DNA of 64,000 nucleotides from Sulfomarinibacter sp963741385 (GCA_963741385.1 CAVUHO010000010.1:930001-994000), one strand, 5' to 3'; counted from the stretch's first letter, positions 7,765 to 17,208 are shown. Notes: a model not told the origin generated them from the sequence alone. Numbers and translations are program-made.

Positions 7765-10659
7765 ATGAGTGCGAACATCCTGGTTGTCGAGTACGAGCCG
7801 CGGTATCTGGAGCACGTGCGGGCGGCGCTCGCGGAAGGCGGCTTCCGGCTCGAGATCGCGGGCAACATGGACGACGCGGTCAACCGCTGTGCGCACTTCG
7901 AACCCACCGTCGTGATCATCACATCCGTGTTGCCCAACCTCCGGGTCGAGGATGCCATCACCCAACTTCGTGCCCGGGCCGGTCTGCGGGCGACCCCGTT
8001 TTTGATCCTGATGTCGGGGTATCAGGGCAATGACCCGAAAAAGGATGCGCTGCGTTACGGCGCCCAGGACGTCCTGCAGCGCCCCTTCGGTCGTGACGAC
8101 CTCCGCGCCCGGGTCGAAGAACTTGTAAGTATCGCCCCCAACCCGGCCGCCACCCAGGCGATTCCGCACGAGATGCTGGAGGCGTTGCGCCGCAGCGCGG
8201 GTCTCGCCGGCGACGGCCGCCCGGTGACCTCGGACGACCTTTTTGGCGACATTCTTTCGGATGTCGAGGGTGGCGAGCGACAACCGATAGCAGCTCCAAA
8301 GCCCGCGCCACCGCCGCCGCCCGGCCCGGGCGCCGTGAAATCGCCGCCGAAATCATCGTCGGTCGACGACGCTTTTTCTGCGATGCTGGAGACCCACAAA
8401 CCGACGTCGGCGGCGGAGTTCAAGCGGGAGGCCCAGGAAGCCGCCGAAAAAATGCTATCTGACACGCTGGCGGGCCTCGACATCGGGCCCTCGGCTCCTC
8501 GACAGCTACGCCCCCCCGTCGTCGACGAACGCGCTCAGCCGGGTGCGCCGCCCAAGGTGCAGAAACCGCCCGCCGGTCCAGATCCACCGGTTGCGCCCGC
8601 ACGAACGGCAGCCCCGCAGCAGCCGCCGGTTCGGCGCGAAGCGGTGAAACCGCCTGCCGCGCCGCCCGCGCCCCCACCGGCCCGGGTCAAGCCCGCCCCG
8701 ACCGAAGCGGCACAGGCCGCACTTTCGACAGCCGAGAGGAAGGCGCCGACGAAGCGTGCGCCGTCTGTCAAGGGCGCCCAGTTCGGCCAGTACGTCATCG
8801 AAGAGCACATTGCCACGGGGGGTATGGCCGAGGTGTACAAGGCGCGGATGGTCGGCATGGAGGGTTTCCAGAAGACCGTCGCGATCAAACGCATTCTCTC
8901 CAATCTCACGGACAGTGAAGAGTTCGTGCGGATGTTCATCGACGAGGCAAAGCTGGCGGCCCAGCTCAACCACAACAACATCATCCACATCTACGACCTC
9001 GGGAAGGTTGACCGTTCGCACTACATCGCGATGGAGTTCATCGAGGGACGCGACCTTCGATCGATTCTGGCGGACTGTTGCGACAGTGGTCGGCGCATGC
9101 CGATTCCGCTCGCCCTCCACGTCACGGTGCTGCTGGCATCCGCGCTCGATTACGCGCACAAGAAGAGGGACTTCGAAAACCGCGACCTCGGGCTGGTCCA
9201 CCGCGATGTTTCACCGCAAAATGTGCTCTTGTCCTTCGACGGCGATGTCAAGCTGTGTGACTTCGGCATCGCTAAGGCCGCGTCCAAGGCCTCGCAAACG
9301 CGGGCAGGCGCCCTCAAGGGCAAGCTGCAGTACATGTCCCCCGAACAGGCCTGGGGCAAGAACATCGACCATCGTTCGGACATTTTCTCCCTCGGCCTCG
9401 TCCTGTACGAGATGCTGACTTCGCAGAAGGTCTTCGCCGGGGACTCCGAACTGTCGGTCCTCGAACAGGTGCGCGATCCGATCATCGCCGCACCTTCGTC
9501 GCACAACCCCGAGGTGGACACGGAGATCGATCGCATCGTTTTCAAGGCGCTCCACGCCGATCGCGAGGAGCGGTACCAGTCGGCCCTGGAACTCCACAAC
9601 GATCTCGAGCGGGTGCTGCGAGCCCATGACTGGGCACCCGATCGAGCGGCCGTCGCGGCCTTTCTCGCTGAACTCGGGGGGGCGCCCCCCGCCCCGAAAA
9701 CCGTCTCCGACCGTGTTGGGGCTCAGCCTCCACCAAAACCGCCGAAGGCGGACCACCGCCAGACCCCCGACACGACCGGGGCGCCGGTGCGACGACGGGC
9801 TGAACCGCTCGACCTCCCGGCGCCTGATAAGGAGCTCGAGCGTGCGTTGAGCGCCGACAGCAAACCGATGCCGACGCCGCTCCTCGACGAATTCCGGGAG
9901 AGCACGGGCTCGTTCACCAAGAAGGGCGGGTCGCAGGGTCGTCGAACGTGGTGGCTGCTCAGCCTCCTGGTGGTGGTCCTGGGTGCGGCCTCCTGGTGGT
10001 GGTTCTTCGGTCGCGGGGACGGTGTGACGAGGGACGGTCAATCGGCGCAGTCGGAACCGGTGGTGGCGGTTGCCACCGAGACCCCGACTCCTGGCCCCGA
10101 GGCGACCTTGATGTCCGAGGCGGAGCTCATCGAGCAGGCGCGGGCGGTGGCCGCCGCCGAGATTGTCAAACAGGAGGAAGCTCTGCGGAAGCGTCTCGAG
10201 GATGAATTCCCGACGCCGACGCCGATTCCCCCGACACCGACCCCGACCGAGACCGCGACACCCACCGTGACTGCGACCACCACCAGGGTGCCGCCGACGG
10301 CGACGCCGGTGCCGTCGCCGACCCCGATTCCGCCGACCCCCACCCCCGCCGTGCGCGAGGGTGATATCGTGTCGCCGGGTCCGGGCGTGATTCGGCCAGA
10401 GGCGATCCACCAGGAACCACCGGAGTTTCCGCGAAAAGCACAGCTCATGGGTCAGGTAGGGGTGGTCGAGGTTGAGGCCCTGGTGGGCGTCAACGGTATC
10501 ATCGAAGACATTCGAATCATCAGTGTCGATCACAAAGGGTTTGGGTTTGAAGAGGCCACCGAGGCCGCACTCAGGAAATGGCGCTACCGACCCGCCACAA
10601 AGCTCGGTGTCAAGGTACGGATGTGGGTCACGATTCGAGTGCCGTTCAAGTTGCAATAG
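7765..10659 (+). CDS. Pseudo-receiver / Ser-Thr protein kinase / TonB C-terminal domain fusion
   Basis: A 964-residue multidomain protein. Residues 1-120 resemble a response-regulator receiver, but the phospho-acceptor position reads IITSVLP instead of the usual LDxxLP, and the first acidic pair is EYEP. A Pro/Ala-rich linker follows. The kinase (about 340-610) is intact: GGMAEVYKA glycine loop, VAIKR lysine, HRDVSPQN catalytic loop, DFGIAKA and an SPEQ motif. One membrane helix lies at about 726-745, then a Glu-rich helix and a Thr/Pro-rich wall-spanning stretch (772-862), then a TonB_C domain (about 874-964, ending ALRKWRYRPA ... VRVPFKLQ-like). The kinase would be cytoplasmic and the TonB_C domain periplasmic. 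Substrates and trigger are unknown; a link to envelope status is inference. Confidence 0.85.
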   Translation: MSANILVVEYEPRYLEHVRAALAEGGFRLEIAGNMDDAVNRCAHFEPTVVIITSVLPNLRVEDAITQLRARAGLRATPFLILMSGYQGNDPKKDALRYGAQDVLQRPFGRDDLRARVEELVSIAPNPAATQAIPHEMLEALRRSAGLAGDGRPVTSDDLFGDILSDVEGGERQPIAAPKPAPPPPPGPGAVKSPPKSSSVDDAFSAMLETHKPTSAAEFKREAQEAAEKMLSDTLAGLDIGPSAPRQLRPPVVDERAQPGAPPKVQKPPAGPDPPVAPARTAAPQQPPVRREAVKPPAAPPAPPPARVKPAPTEAAQAALSTAERKAPTKRAPSVKGAQFGQYVIEEHIATGGMAEVYKARMVGMEGFQKTVAIKRILSNLTDSEEFVRMFIDEAKLAAQLNHNNIIHIYDLGKVDRSHYIAMEFIEGRDLRSILADCCDSGRRMPIPLALHVTVLLASALDYAHKKRDFENRDLGLVHRDVSPQNVLLSFDGDVKLCDFGIAKAASKASQTRAGALKGKLQYMSPEQAWGKNIDHRSDIFSLGLVLYEMLTSQKVFAGDSELSVLEQVRDPIIAAPSSHNPEVDTEIDRIVFKALHADREERYQSALELHNDLERVLRAHDWAPDRAAVAAFLAELGGAPPAPKTVSDRVGAQPPPKPPKADHRQTPDTTGAPVRRRAEPLDLPAPDKELERALSADSKPMPTPLLDEFRESTGSFTKKGGSQGRRTWWLLSLLVVVLGAASWWWFFGRGDGVTRDGQSAQSEPVVAVATETPTPGPEATLMSEAELIEQARAVAAAEIVKQEEALRKRLEDEFPTPTPIPPTPTPTETATPTVTATTTRVPPTATPVPSPTPIPPTPTPAVREGDIVSPGPGVIRPEAIHQEPPEFPRKAQLMGQVGVVEVEALVGVNGIIEDIRIISVDHKGFGFEEATEAALRKWRYRPATKLGVKVRMWVTIRVPFKLQ

Positions 10660-10679
10660 TCTCGCGCATGGAGGAGATG

Positions 10680-10907
10680 ATGTCAGCCCTTACGGAATCA
10701 CAGCGGAAGTTCTACGAAGAAGCCCTCCACCAGACAAAGCAGGAGATCCAGGAGCTCGAGGGTCAGATCCAGGAAGAGCTGGGTCGCGTCAAGGAAAAGA
10801 TCGCCAGTCTCCAGGTGGCACAGAAGGCCGCCCGGCAAATGTATGACGCCGCCTGTCAGCGGCTCGGCATACCCAACGATCTCGAGGGAGAGGATTCCGG
10901 CAGGTGA
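10680..10907 (+). CDS. Small coiled-coil protein of unknown function
   Basis: A 75-residue, highly charged helical protein (heptad-like EEALHQTKQEIQELEGQIQE) with no membrane segment or known domain. The ATG at 10680 has GGAG six bases upstream; an ATG at 10668 is possible but lacks a clear Shine-Dalgarno. It lies 20 bases after the kinase gene and may be co-transcribed with it. I do not recognise the family. A role as an oligomerisation partner is speculation. Confidence 0.5.
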   Translation: MSALTESQRKFYEEALHQTKQEIQELEGQIQEELGRVKEKIASLQVAQKAARQMYDAACQRLGIPNDLEGEDSGR

Positions 10908-11039
10908 GACCGGGAACGCCGCAGCACGCGACGCCTCGCCGGACGCATGGGCGGCACGACATCGGGTGAGCATCCGCGAATTCGCCCGCGGCCGGTTTGT
11001 GTGGCACGATGCCATGCCAGAGAAGAGACGGAGCAATTG

Positions 11040-11840
11040 ATGGCCACTGACAACAGCGGATCGAAAGGTCTGTGGATCAAGTGTGAGGGGTGTGGCGAGA
11101 TCCTCTACCACCGGGAGGTTTCGGACAATTGTCACGTATGTCCACGGTGCGGCTATCACTTTCGGATTTCGGCCGACCTCCGCCTGCAAATGCTCTTCGA
11201 CAACGGACGCTTCAAGAAACTCTTTGGCCGGATCCGTTCTGCCGATCCGTTGGCCTTCGTCGACTCCAAGCCCTATTCGGAGCGTCTCAAGGTTTACAAC
11301 AAGAAGTTCCACGGATCCGACGCGGTGGTGGTGGCGCAGGGTGAGATCTCGAAGATCCCGACCATCATCGCGGCCATGGAGTACGGGTTCATGGGCGGCT
11401 CCATGGGTTCGGCGGTGGGCGAGAAGCTCTCGCGCGCCATCACGCGCTGCGTCGATCGCAAGCTGCCGTTGATCATCGTTTCGTGCTCGGGTGGCGCGCG
11501 CATGCAGGAGGGCATCCTCTCGCTGATGCAACTCGCCAAGGTCTCCGCCGGCCTCGCGCGGATGAGGGCCAGATCTGTGCCCTTCATCTCGGTGCTCACC
11601 GATCCGACGACCGGGGGCGTGACGGCGAGCTACGCCATGCTAGGCGACCTCAACATCGCAGAACCTGGAGCCCTGATCGGCTTTGCCGGACCGCGGGTGA
11701 TCGAACAGACGATCCGGCAGACCCTGCCGGAAGGGTTCCAGCGATCCGAGTTCCTCCTCGAGCACGGCATGCTCGACATGGTGGTGCCGCGGACCGAGCT
11801 CAAGACCACGCTCGCCACATGTCTGTCGCTCCTGCGCTGA
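11040..11840 (+). CDS. accD: Acetyl-CoA carboxylase carboxyltransferase subunit beta
   Basis: A 266-residue AccD, which transfers the carboxyl group from biotin to acetyl-CoA to make malonyl-CoA for fatty acid synthesis, together with AccA. The N-terminal zinc ribbon has two CxxC pairs (CEGCG and CPRCG), followed by the crotonase-like fold with SGGARMQEG, the oxyanion-hole region TDPTTGGVTASY and IGFAGPRVIEQT. The ATG at 11040 follows ACGGAG. It is slightly shorter than E. coli AccD (304). accA is not in the window. It overlaps folC by 22 bases, the same accD-folC order found in many bacteria. Confidence 0.95.
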   Translation: MATDNSGSKGLWIKCEGCGEILYHREVSDNCHVCPRCGYHFRISADLRLQMLFDNGRFKKLFGRIRSADPLAFVDSKPYSERLKVYNKKFHGSDAVVVAQGEISKIPTIIAAMEYGFMGGSMGSAVGEKLSRAITRCVDRKLPLIIVSCSGGARMQEGILSLMQLAKVSAGLARMRARSVPFISVLTDPTTGGVTASYAMLGDLNIAEPGALIGFAGPRVIEQTIRQTLPEGFQRSEFLLEHGMLDMVVPRTELKTTLATCLSLLR

Positions 11841-13033
11841 AGCTCGACGAGCGGCGACGCGGCCGGATCCGGCCCGATCTCGGCATCCTCCGCGCGGTCC
11901 TCGAGGAGATCGGCAGCCCGCACCTGGCCTTCCGATCGGTGCTCGTCGTCGGCACCAACGGCAAGGGATCGACGTCGATCATGCTGGAGGCGGTGCTTCG
12001 CGAGCACGGTCTTGCCACGGGTCTCTTCACCTCGCCTCACCTGGTGCGGGTCGAGGAGCGCGTGCGGCTCGACGGAGTTCCGGTGGACGCCGCCCTCCTC
12101 TCGCAACACCTCGACCGGTTGGAGCGATATCCGGACCTCACGTACTTCGAAACCATCACCGCCGCCGCATTCTCCATCTTCGCTGAAAGCGGAGTCGGGG
12201 TGGCGGTGCTGGAAGCGGGAATGGGCGGATCGTGGGACGCCACCAGGTTGGCCGGGAGCGAGATCGCGGGTCTCACCAACGTCGGAACCGACCACCAGGC
12301 CTGGCTCGGCGGCAATCGCTCCGAGATCGCCCACGACAAAGGCCGCGCCCTGGCCGCCGCCAGGTTCAGTGTGATCGGTGATGGCGTGGAAGCCGCCCTC
12401 GTGGCTGAGCTCGAGGCTCCTCATGCACAGGTTGTCGAGTCGGTGGTCCACCGTGAGGTGGCCTGCGATGGGCGTGTCCACCTCAAATGGGCGGGAGGTT
12501 GTGTGGACGTCAGATTGCCGTTACCGGGCCGACACCAGGCGTCCAACGCCCAGTCTGCCCTCGCCCTCGCCGTGCAGGTGGTGGTGGCGGGGTGGCTGCC
12601 GAGACTCGAACCGTCGCGTGTGCTTCGGGCACTCGAGGGCGCGAAGTGGCCGGGGCGGCTCAGTGTCCACCGGGTGGCGGGCCGTGAGGTGTTGGTGGAC
12701 TGCGCTCACAATCTCGAGGCCGCGATCGTGCTGGCGGAGTATCTCGAGGAGTCACGTCTGCGGTACAACCTCGTGTTTTCGTGTCTCGACGACAAACCCG
12801 TGGAGGAAATGGCTGCGGTTTTACGGCCGCACGTGGAAAGCGTCGTGGTCTGCCCGCTCGCCGACGAGCGCGCCATGGACGTCGAGCGGATGGTGGCAGC
12901 CTTTCCGGGTTCGATTTCCGCCGCCTCGCCGCTCGAAGCCCTGCGGGCGGTTCCGGACCCGGTGCTCGCCGCAGGCAGCGTTCGTCTCGCAGGCGCGTTG
13001 CTCGAACACAGTGATGACGAGGAGGTCCGATGA
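11819..13033 (+). CDS. folC: Folylpolyglutamate synthase / dihydrofolate synthase
   Basis: A 404-residue Mur-ligase-type enzyme that adds glutamate to dihydropteroate or folates. Visible motifs are the P-loop VGTNGKGST (about residue 43), TSPHLVRVEERVR, the EAGMGGSWDATR block, LTNVGTDHQAWLG, the SNAQSALAL stretch and the C-terminal VDCAHNLEA motif. The ATG at 11819 lies inside the end of accD. Its stop shares ATGA with the dgt start, so accD, folC and dgt are likely one transcript. Whether it has both FPGS and DHFS activity cannot be told from sequence alone. Confidence 0.92.
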   Translation: MSVAPALKLDERRRGRIRPDLGILRAVLEEIGSPHLAFRSVLVVGTNGKGSTSIMLEAVLREHGLATGLFTSPHLVRVEERVRLDGVPVDAALLSQHLDRLERYPDLTYFETITAAAFSIFAESGVGVAVLEAGMGGSWDATRLAGSEIAGLTNVGTDHQAWLGGNRSEIAHDKGRALAAARFSVIGDGVEAALVAELEAPHAQVVESVVHREVACDGRVHLKWAGGCVDVRLPLPGRHQASNAQSALALAVQVVVAGWLPRLEPSRVLRALEGAKWPGRLSVHRVAGREVLVDCAHNLEAAIVLAEYLEESRLRYNLVFSCLDDKPVEEMAAVLRPHVESVVVCPLADERAMDVERMVAAFPGSISAASPLEALRAVPDPVLAAGSVRLAGALLEHSDDEEVR

Positions 13034-14361
13034 CCACACCGGGGGTTCTCTCCCGCGGCGATCTCGAAAAAGACGAGACGCGGCGCCTGTCCCTGGTCGC
13101 GACGCGCTCTGTTGAGGCGACGCGACAGCGCACTGAGTCGGCCGAATCAGACGACCTGCGTCTGGCCTTTCAACGGGACCGCGACCGGATCCTCCACGCG
13201 CGGGCCTTTCGCAGGCTCAAACACAAGACCCAGGTCTTCGTACCCCACGTCGGCGACCACCCGCGCACCCGGCTCACCCACACACTGGAGGTGAGTCAGC
13301 TTGCACGGACCATCGCGCGCGCCCTGGGCCTCAACGAGGACCTGGCCGAAGCCGCGGCCATGGGCCACGATCTCGGTCACACACCTTTCGGTCATACTGG
13401 CGAGTCGGTGCTCGACGAGATCTTGTGCGGCGACAACCCGGAGGTGATTCTGCCGCCCGGAGTGGTCGCCGGGGTCGGCAGGTTCAAACATAACTACCAG
13501 TCGCTGCGGGTGGTCGACCTCTTCGAGCGCCGTTATGCGCAGCCCGGCATCAATCTCACGGACCAGGTCCGCGAGGCGATTCTCAAGCACACCTCGTGGA
13601 AGGTCGGCTTCGCCTTTCCACTTCCTCAGAGCGGGGGGCTCCACCCCGACCTTCCGTGCCACCTCGAGGGCCAGGCGGTGGCGGTGGCGGACGAGATCGC
13701 CCAGCAGACCCACGATCTCGAGGACGGGCTGCGGGCGGGATCGGTCGCCCTCGAGGAGGCGGAGGAACTCGCGGTGGCACGGCAGATCATGAACGAGGGC
13801 GGCCCCGGCTACCGTGACGAGCGGCCATGGGACCGGCAGAATACCCTGGTTAGGGGCATCATCCGGCTGTTTGTCAACGACGTGGTCATGACGTCGGCAG
13901 CCAGGATCGAGAGTTTCTGCGCGCGCCACGCCATAACGAACCACCAGGAATTCACCACCCACTCGCGCGAGGTCTCGCAGACCACGGTGTGGTTCTCGAG
14001 CGAGGTCGAGACGCTATTCACCGAGCTCAAGACTTTCATCTATGCGCGGATCATCAACCAGGCTCCGGTCAGCCGCCAGGATTGGCGCGCGCGCCGGGTC
14101 CTCACCGCCCTCTTCGGGGCGTTCTGGAGCGTGCCCTCGGTGTTGCCCGATTATCTGCTGCTGCGGGCCGCCGAGGAGCTCGAACTGCCATATCTCCGCG
14201 ACGTGCCGCTCAAGCGTGTTGCGGCGGTGGTCGGCGAGCGGTACCATGCCTGTCCCGGGTTCGCGCGGCTGATCGTTGACCATCTCGCCGGGATGAGCGA
14301 CCGGTTCGCCCTCGAGGAGTACTCAGCGCTCCAGCAGCCGTCCCCCAACCGGGATATTTGA
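13030..14361 (+). CDS. dgt: Deoxyguanosinetriphosphate triphosphohydrolase-like protein
   Basis: A 443-residue HD-domain dNTPase. Motifs are FRRLKHKTQVF near the N-terminus, RTRLTHTLEVSQ (first His), GHDLGHTPFGHTGE (HD and following histidines) and FKHNYQSLRVVD further on. The family cleaves dGTP or other dNTPs to nucleoside and triphosphate and helps balance nucleotide pools. The length and RLTHTLEV pattern fit the type 2 dGTPase-like subfamily rather than E. coli Dgt. Its start overlaps folC (ATGA), and rpiB follows after 11 bases. Confidence 0.88.
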   Translation: MTTPGVLSRGDLEKDETRRLSLVATRSVEATRQRTESAESDDLRLAFQRDRDRILHARAFRRLKHKTQVFVPHVGDHPRTRLTHTLEVSQLARTIARALGLNEDLAEAAAMGHDLGHTPFGHTGESVLDEILCGDNPEVILPPGVVAGVGRFKHNYQSLRVVDLFERRYAQPGINLTDQVREAILKHTSWKVGFAFPLPQSGGLHPDLPCHLEGQAVAVADEIAQQTHDLEDGLRAGSVALEEAEELAVARQIMNEGGPGYRDERPWDRQNTLVRGIIRLFVNDVVMTSAARIESFCARHAITNHQEFTTHSREVSQTTVWFSSEVETLFTELKTFIYARIINQAPVSRQDWRARRVLTALFGAFWSVPSVLPDYLLLRAAEELELPYLRDVPLKRVAAVVGERYHACPGFARLIVDHLAGMSDRFALEEYSALQQPSPNRDI

Positions 14362-14372
14362 GGAGGATAACC

Positions 14373-14813
14373 ATGATCGCCATCGCCTCCGACCACGCAG
14401 GGGTGGAGCTGAAAGCTGCGCTAATCGAGGTGATCCGCGCCAGCGGCCGTGAAGTCAGCGACCTGGGACCGGCCGCCACCGCTTCGGTGGACTACCCTGA
14501 TTTCGCCCACCGGGTGGCGGATGCGGTGGTATCCGGTGAGGCTGCCATGGGAGTTCTGATCTGCGGTACCGGGATCGGCATGAGTATGAGCGCCAACCGG
14601 CATCCGGGGGTTCGGGCGGCCCTGTGTCATGACGCCTTCACCGCCGAGATGGCGAGGCGCCACAACGATGCCAATATTCTCTGCGTTGGCGCACGGGTGA
14701 CCGGTTTGGGGGTCGCCGAGCAGATGGTGCAGATATTCCTCGACACCCCATTCGAAGGTGGGCGCCACCAGCCGCGGGTCGAAAAAATCGAGATCGAGCG
14801 GGAGGGTTCATGA
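14373..14813 (+). CDS. rpiB: Ribose-5-phosphate isomerase B
   Basis: A 146-residue RpiB/LacAB enzyme that interconverts ribose 5-phosphate and ribulose 5-phosphate. It begins IAIASDHAGVELK and has the active-site Cys in LICGTGIGMSMSANR, the ARRHNDANILCVGAR motif and a C-terminal FEGGRHQPRVEKI. The ATG at 14373 follows a GAGGAGG box. Its stop overlaps the glyA start; rpiB-glyA adjacency is widespread in bacteria. Confidence 0.95.
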   Translation: MIAIASDHAGVELKAALIEVIRASGREVSDLGPAATASVDYPDFAHRVADAVVSGEAAMGVLICGTGIGMSMSANRHPGVRAALCHDAFTAEMARRHNDANILCVGARVTGLGVAEQMVQIFLDTPFEGGRHQPRVEKIEIEREGS

Positions 14814-16114
14814 CCGACAGGAAGCTCACAGAGCAGTTTTTCGAAATTCACGACCGCCTGGTCCAGGCTCATGATCCCGAGGTGGCAGCCGCGCTCGAAG
14901 ACGAACGCCGCCGCCAGAACGAAGGGCTCGAACTCATCGCGTCGGAAAACTTCGTGTCCTTGGCGGTGATGGCCGCCATGGGTTCGGTGATGACCAACAA
15001 GTACGCCGAGGGCTACCCCGGCAAGCGCTACTACGGCGGCTGCCAGTTCGTCGATGTCGCCGAGGATCTGGCGCGCGAACGGGTCAAGGCTCTCTTCGGC
15101 GCCGAGCATGCCAACGTCCAGCCGCACTCGGGGGCCCAGGCCAACATGGCGGTATACCTCGCGGTGATGCAACCCGGCGACACCCTGCTCGGGATGGATC
15201 TCACCCACGGAGGTCACCTCACCCACGGTCATCCCCTCAACTACTCGGGCAAGGAGTTCAAGGTCGTCGCCTACGGCGTCGACAAGACGACCGAGACCAT
15301 CGATTACGACCGTCTCCGCGAGCTCGCGTTGGAGCACCGGCCCAAGCTCATCGTGTGCGGCGCGTCCGCCTACCCCAGGATCATCGATTTCGCGCGGCTG
15401 CGGGCCATCGCCGACGAGGCCGAAACGCTGCTCATGGCCGACATCGCCCACATCGCCGGTCTGGTGGTGGCCGGTCTCCACCCGTCACCGGTGCCGCACT
15501 GCCACTTCGTCACCTCCACCACGCACAAGACGCTGCGGGGGCCGCGCGGCGGCATCATCCTGTGCGGCGCCGAGTGGGCCGAGGCGATCGACAAGGCGGT
15601 CTTTCCTGGAGTCCAGGGCGGGCCCCTGATGCACGTTATCGCCGCCAAGGCGGTCGCATTTGCCGAGGCCATGCAACCGGACTGGAAAAACTACCAGAAG
15701 CGGGTGGTCGCCAACTCGGCGGCGCTCTGTGCTGCGGTCGCTGCGCGCGGTTGGCGGATCGTCTCCGGCGGCACCGACAACCATCTCTTCCTCCTCGACC
15801 TCGGCGCCGACTTCATCTCGGGCAAGAAAGCCGAACGCTGGCTGGGCCTCGCCGACATTACGGTCAACAAGAACACCGTGCCCTTCGACACCCGCAAGCC
15901 CTACATCGCCTCAGGTCTCCGCATCGGCACCGCGGCCGTGACCACCCGTGGGATGGGTCTCGCCGAGATGGAAACGATTGCCGAGCTGATCGACCGCGTG
16001 CTCCGGGCCGACGAGGACACCGAGGATGCGGCGAAGATGAAGGCTTTCAACGCCGAGGTGGAAGCCGTCAAATCAGAGGTCCACGCCCTGACCGCAAAGT
16101 TCCCGTTGTACTGA
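14810..16114 (+). CDS. glyA: Serine hydroxymethyltransferase
   Basis: A 434-residue PLP enzyme of fold type I that converts serine and tetrahydrofolate to glycine and 5,10-methylene-THF. Visible motifs are NEGLELIASENFVS, NKYAEGYPGKRYYGG, PHSGAQANMAVY, MADIAHIAGLVV and the PLP-lysine motif STTHKTLRGPRGG. It is cytosolic. It closes a set with folC and (at 47 kb) folD that handles one-carbon units. It is convergent with the PHP gene, with only 11 bases between the stops. Confidence 0.97.
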   Translation: MTDRKLTEQFFEIHDRLVQAHDPEVAAALEDERRRQNEGLELIASENFVSLAVMAAMGSVMTNKYAEGYPGKRYYGGCQFVDVAEDLARERVKALFGAEHANVQPHSGAQANMAVYLAVMQPGDTLLGMDLTHGGHLTHGHPLNYSGKEFKVVAYGVDKTTETIDYDRLRELALEHRPKLIVCGASAYPRIIDFARLRAIADEAETLLMADIAHIAGLVVAGLHPSPVPHCHFVTSTTHKTLRGPRGGIILCGAEWAEAIDKAVFPGVQGGPLMHVIAAKAVAFAEAMQPDWKNYQKRVVANSAALCAAVAARGWRIVSGGTDNHLFLLDLGADFISGKKAERWLGLADITVNKNTVPFDTRKPYIASGLRIGTAAVTTRGMGLAEMETIAELIDRVLRADEDTEDAAKMKAFNAEVEAVKSEVHALTAKFPLY

Positions 16115-16125
16115 GACGATCGATT

Positions 16126-17208
16126 TCAACGCTCGCCGAGCCACACTTCGAATTCGTCGGCGTGCAGAACGTTGAGAATGCGCTCGCGGGGGACCTCGGC
16201 GCGCATGGCGATGGCGGCGGCGTAGGCGTCGTACTCGAGGTGGGGGACGGCGTGGGCGTCCGAAGCGAGAATGATCTCGCATCCTGCGCCGACCGCGAGG
16301 CGGGCGAGATCAGCGTCGAGGTCCTGGCGGCGCGGAAATCCGTTGATCTCGACTGCGACACCCTCGTCAGCGCACTCTGCGAAGACCTTCTCCCACCGCG
16401 CCTTGAGCCCCGGTCGATGGTGGAAGTGGCGCCCGCGCGGGTGGGCGAGCGCGTGGACCCCCGGCGTCGATACCGCGCGCAGCAGTCGATCGGTTTGGTC
16501 GCGGTCGGGATCGAACAGTGTGTGGACCGCTGCGACCACGCACTCCACCTCAAGACGTTCTCCCCTGGGAACATCCAGCGATCCGTCGGCGAGAACTTCC
16601 ACCTCGAGACCCTGAAAGATGTGGTGCTCGTCTCCGTGCCGCTCGTTCCACTTCTCGATGCGGCCGCGCTGCAACCGCAGGCCTTCGCGGTCGAGACCCG
16701 AGGCAACCTCGAGACCCCGCGAGTGGTCGGTCACCATCGACCACGCAAAGCCCCGACGCTGACAGGCGCGGGCCATCGCCTCCAACGTCGCCTTGCCGTC
16801 CGAATCCCGGGTGTGCCAGTGGAAGGCGCCGCGAAGCCGTTGCGGGGAGAGCTCCGCCGGACCGTTGCGCAGGGTCTCAGCGACCGCCGCGCGCGACAGG
16901 TATCCGGCCCGCGTGCCGCGTCGCCGTGGTTGGTTTCCCGCCGCCAGGCGCTCCACCGCCGCGGCCAGTGCATCCTCGCCGTGACAGGACGCGAGTTGCT
17001 CGATGAGGGGCCGCAGCCAGGGCGGTGCGCCGTCCAATGCGGCACGGCGGGCGCCTGATGCGGTGTCGAAGGCGGCATAGCCGGCGCGCAGCAGCGCCAA
17101 CCGGCGCTCACCCGGCGGTTCGGTTTCCGACAGGGTGAACAGGGCTTCGGCGAGCGAACCGTTGGCGGCCGGTCGGCGGCCCGGAGCGGACTCTGGATCA
17201 GCGACCAT
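16126..17208 (-). CDS. PHP domain protein, PolX C-terminal type
   Basis: A 360-residue protein. Its C-terminal 240 residues form a PHP hydrolase domain with metal ligands in FHWHTRDSDGK, MVTDHSRG, FQGLEVEVLADG, AVHTLF, ALAHPRGR, VEINGFPRR and ILASDAHAV. This is the arrangement in the C-terminal half of bacterial PolX. The N-terminal ~120 residues are helical (GYAAFDTASGARRAA) and contain no polymerase-beta nucleotidyltransferase motif, so it is a PHP-only relative. The start at 17208 (MVADPESAP) is chosen because an upstream extension to 17385 would run into the carbonic anhydrase gene. Its substrate is unknown; family members are phosphoesterases or 3'-5' exonucleases. Confidence 0.75.
   Translation of the reverse strand: MVADPESAPGRRPAANGSLAEALFTLSETEPPGERRLALLRAGYAAFDTASGARRAALDGAPPWLRPLIEQLASCHGEDALAAAVERLAAGNQPRRRGTRAGYLSRAAVAETLRNGPAELSPQRLRGAFHWHTRDSDGKATLEAMARACQRRGFAWSMVTDHSRGLEVASGLDREGLRLQRGRIEKWNERHGDEHHIFQGLEVEVLADGSLDVPRGERLEVECVVAAVHTLFDPDRDQTDRLLRAVSTPGVHALAHPRGRHFHHRPGLKARWEKVFAECADEGVAVEINGFPRRQDLDADLARLAVGAGCEIILASDAHAVPHLEYDAYAAAIAMRAEVPRERILNVLHADEFEVWLGER

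Noticed and set aside
7765..8125. Functional response-regulator receiver.
   Set aside because: The phospho-acceptor Asp is replaced in IITSVLP, so it is called a pseudo-receiver.
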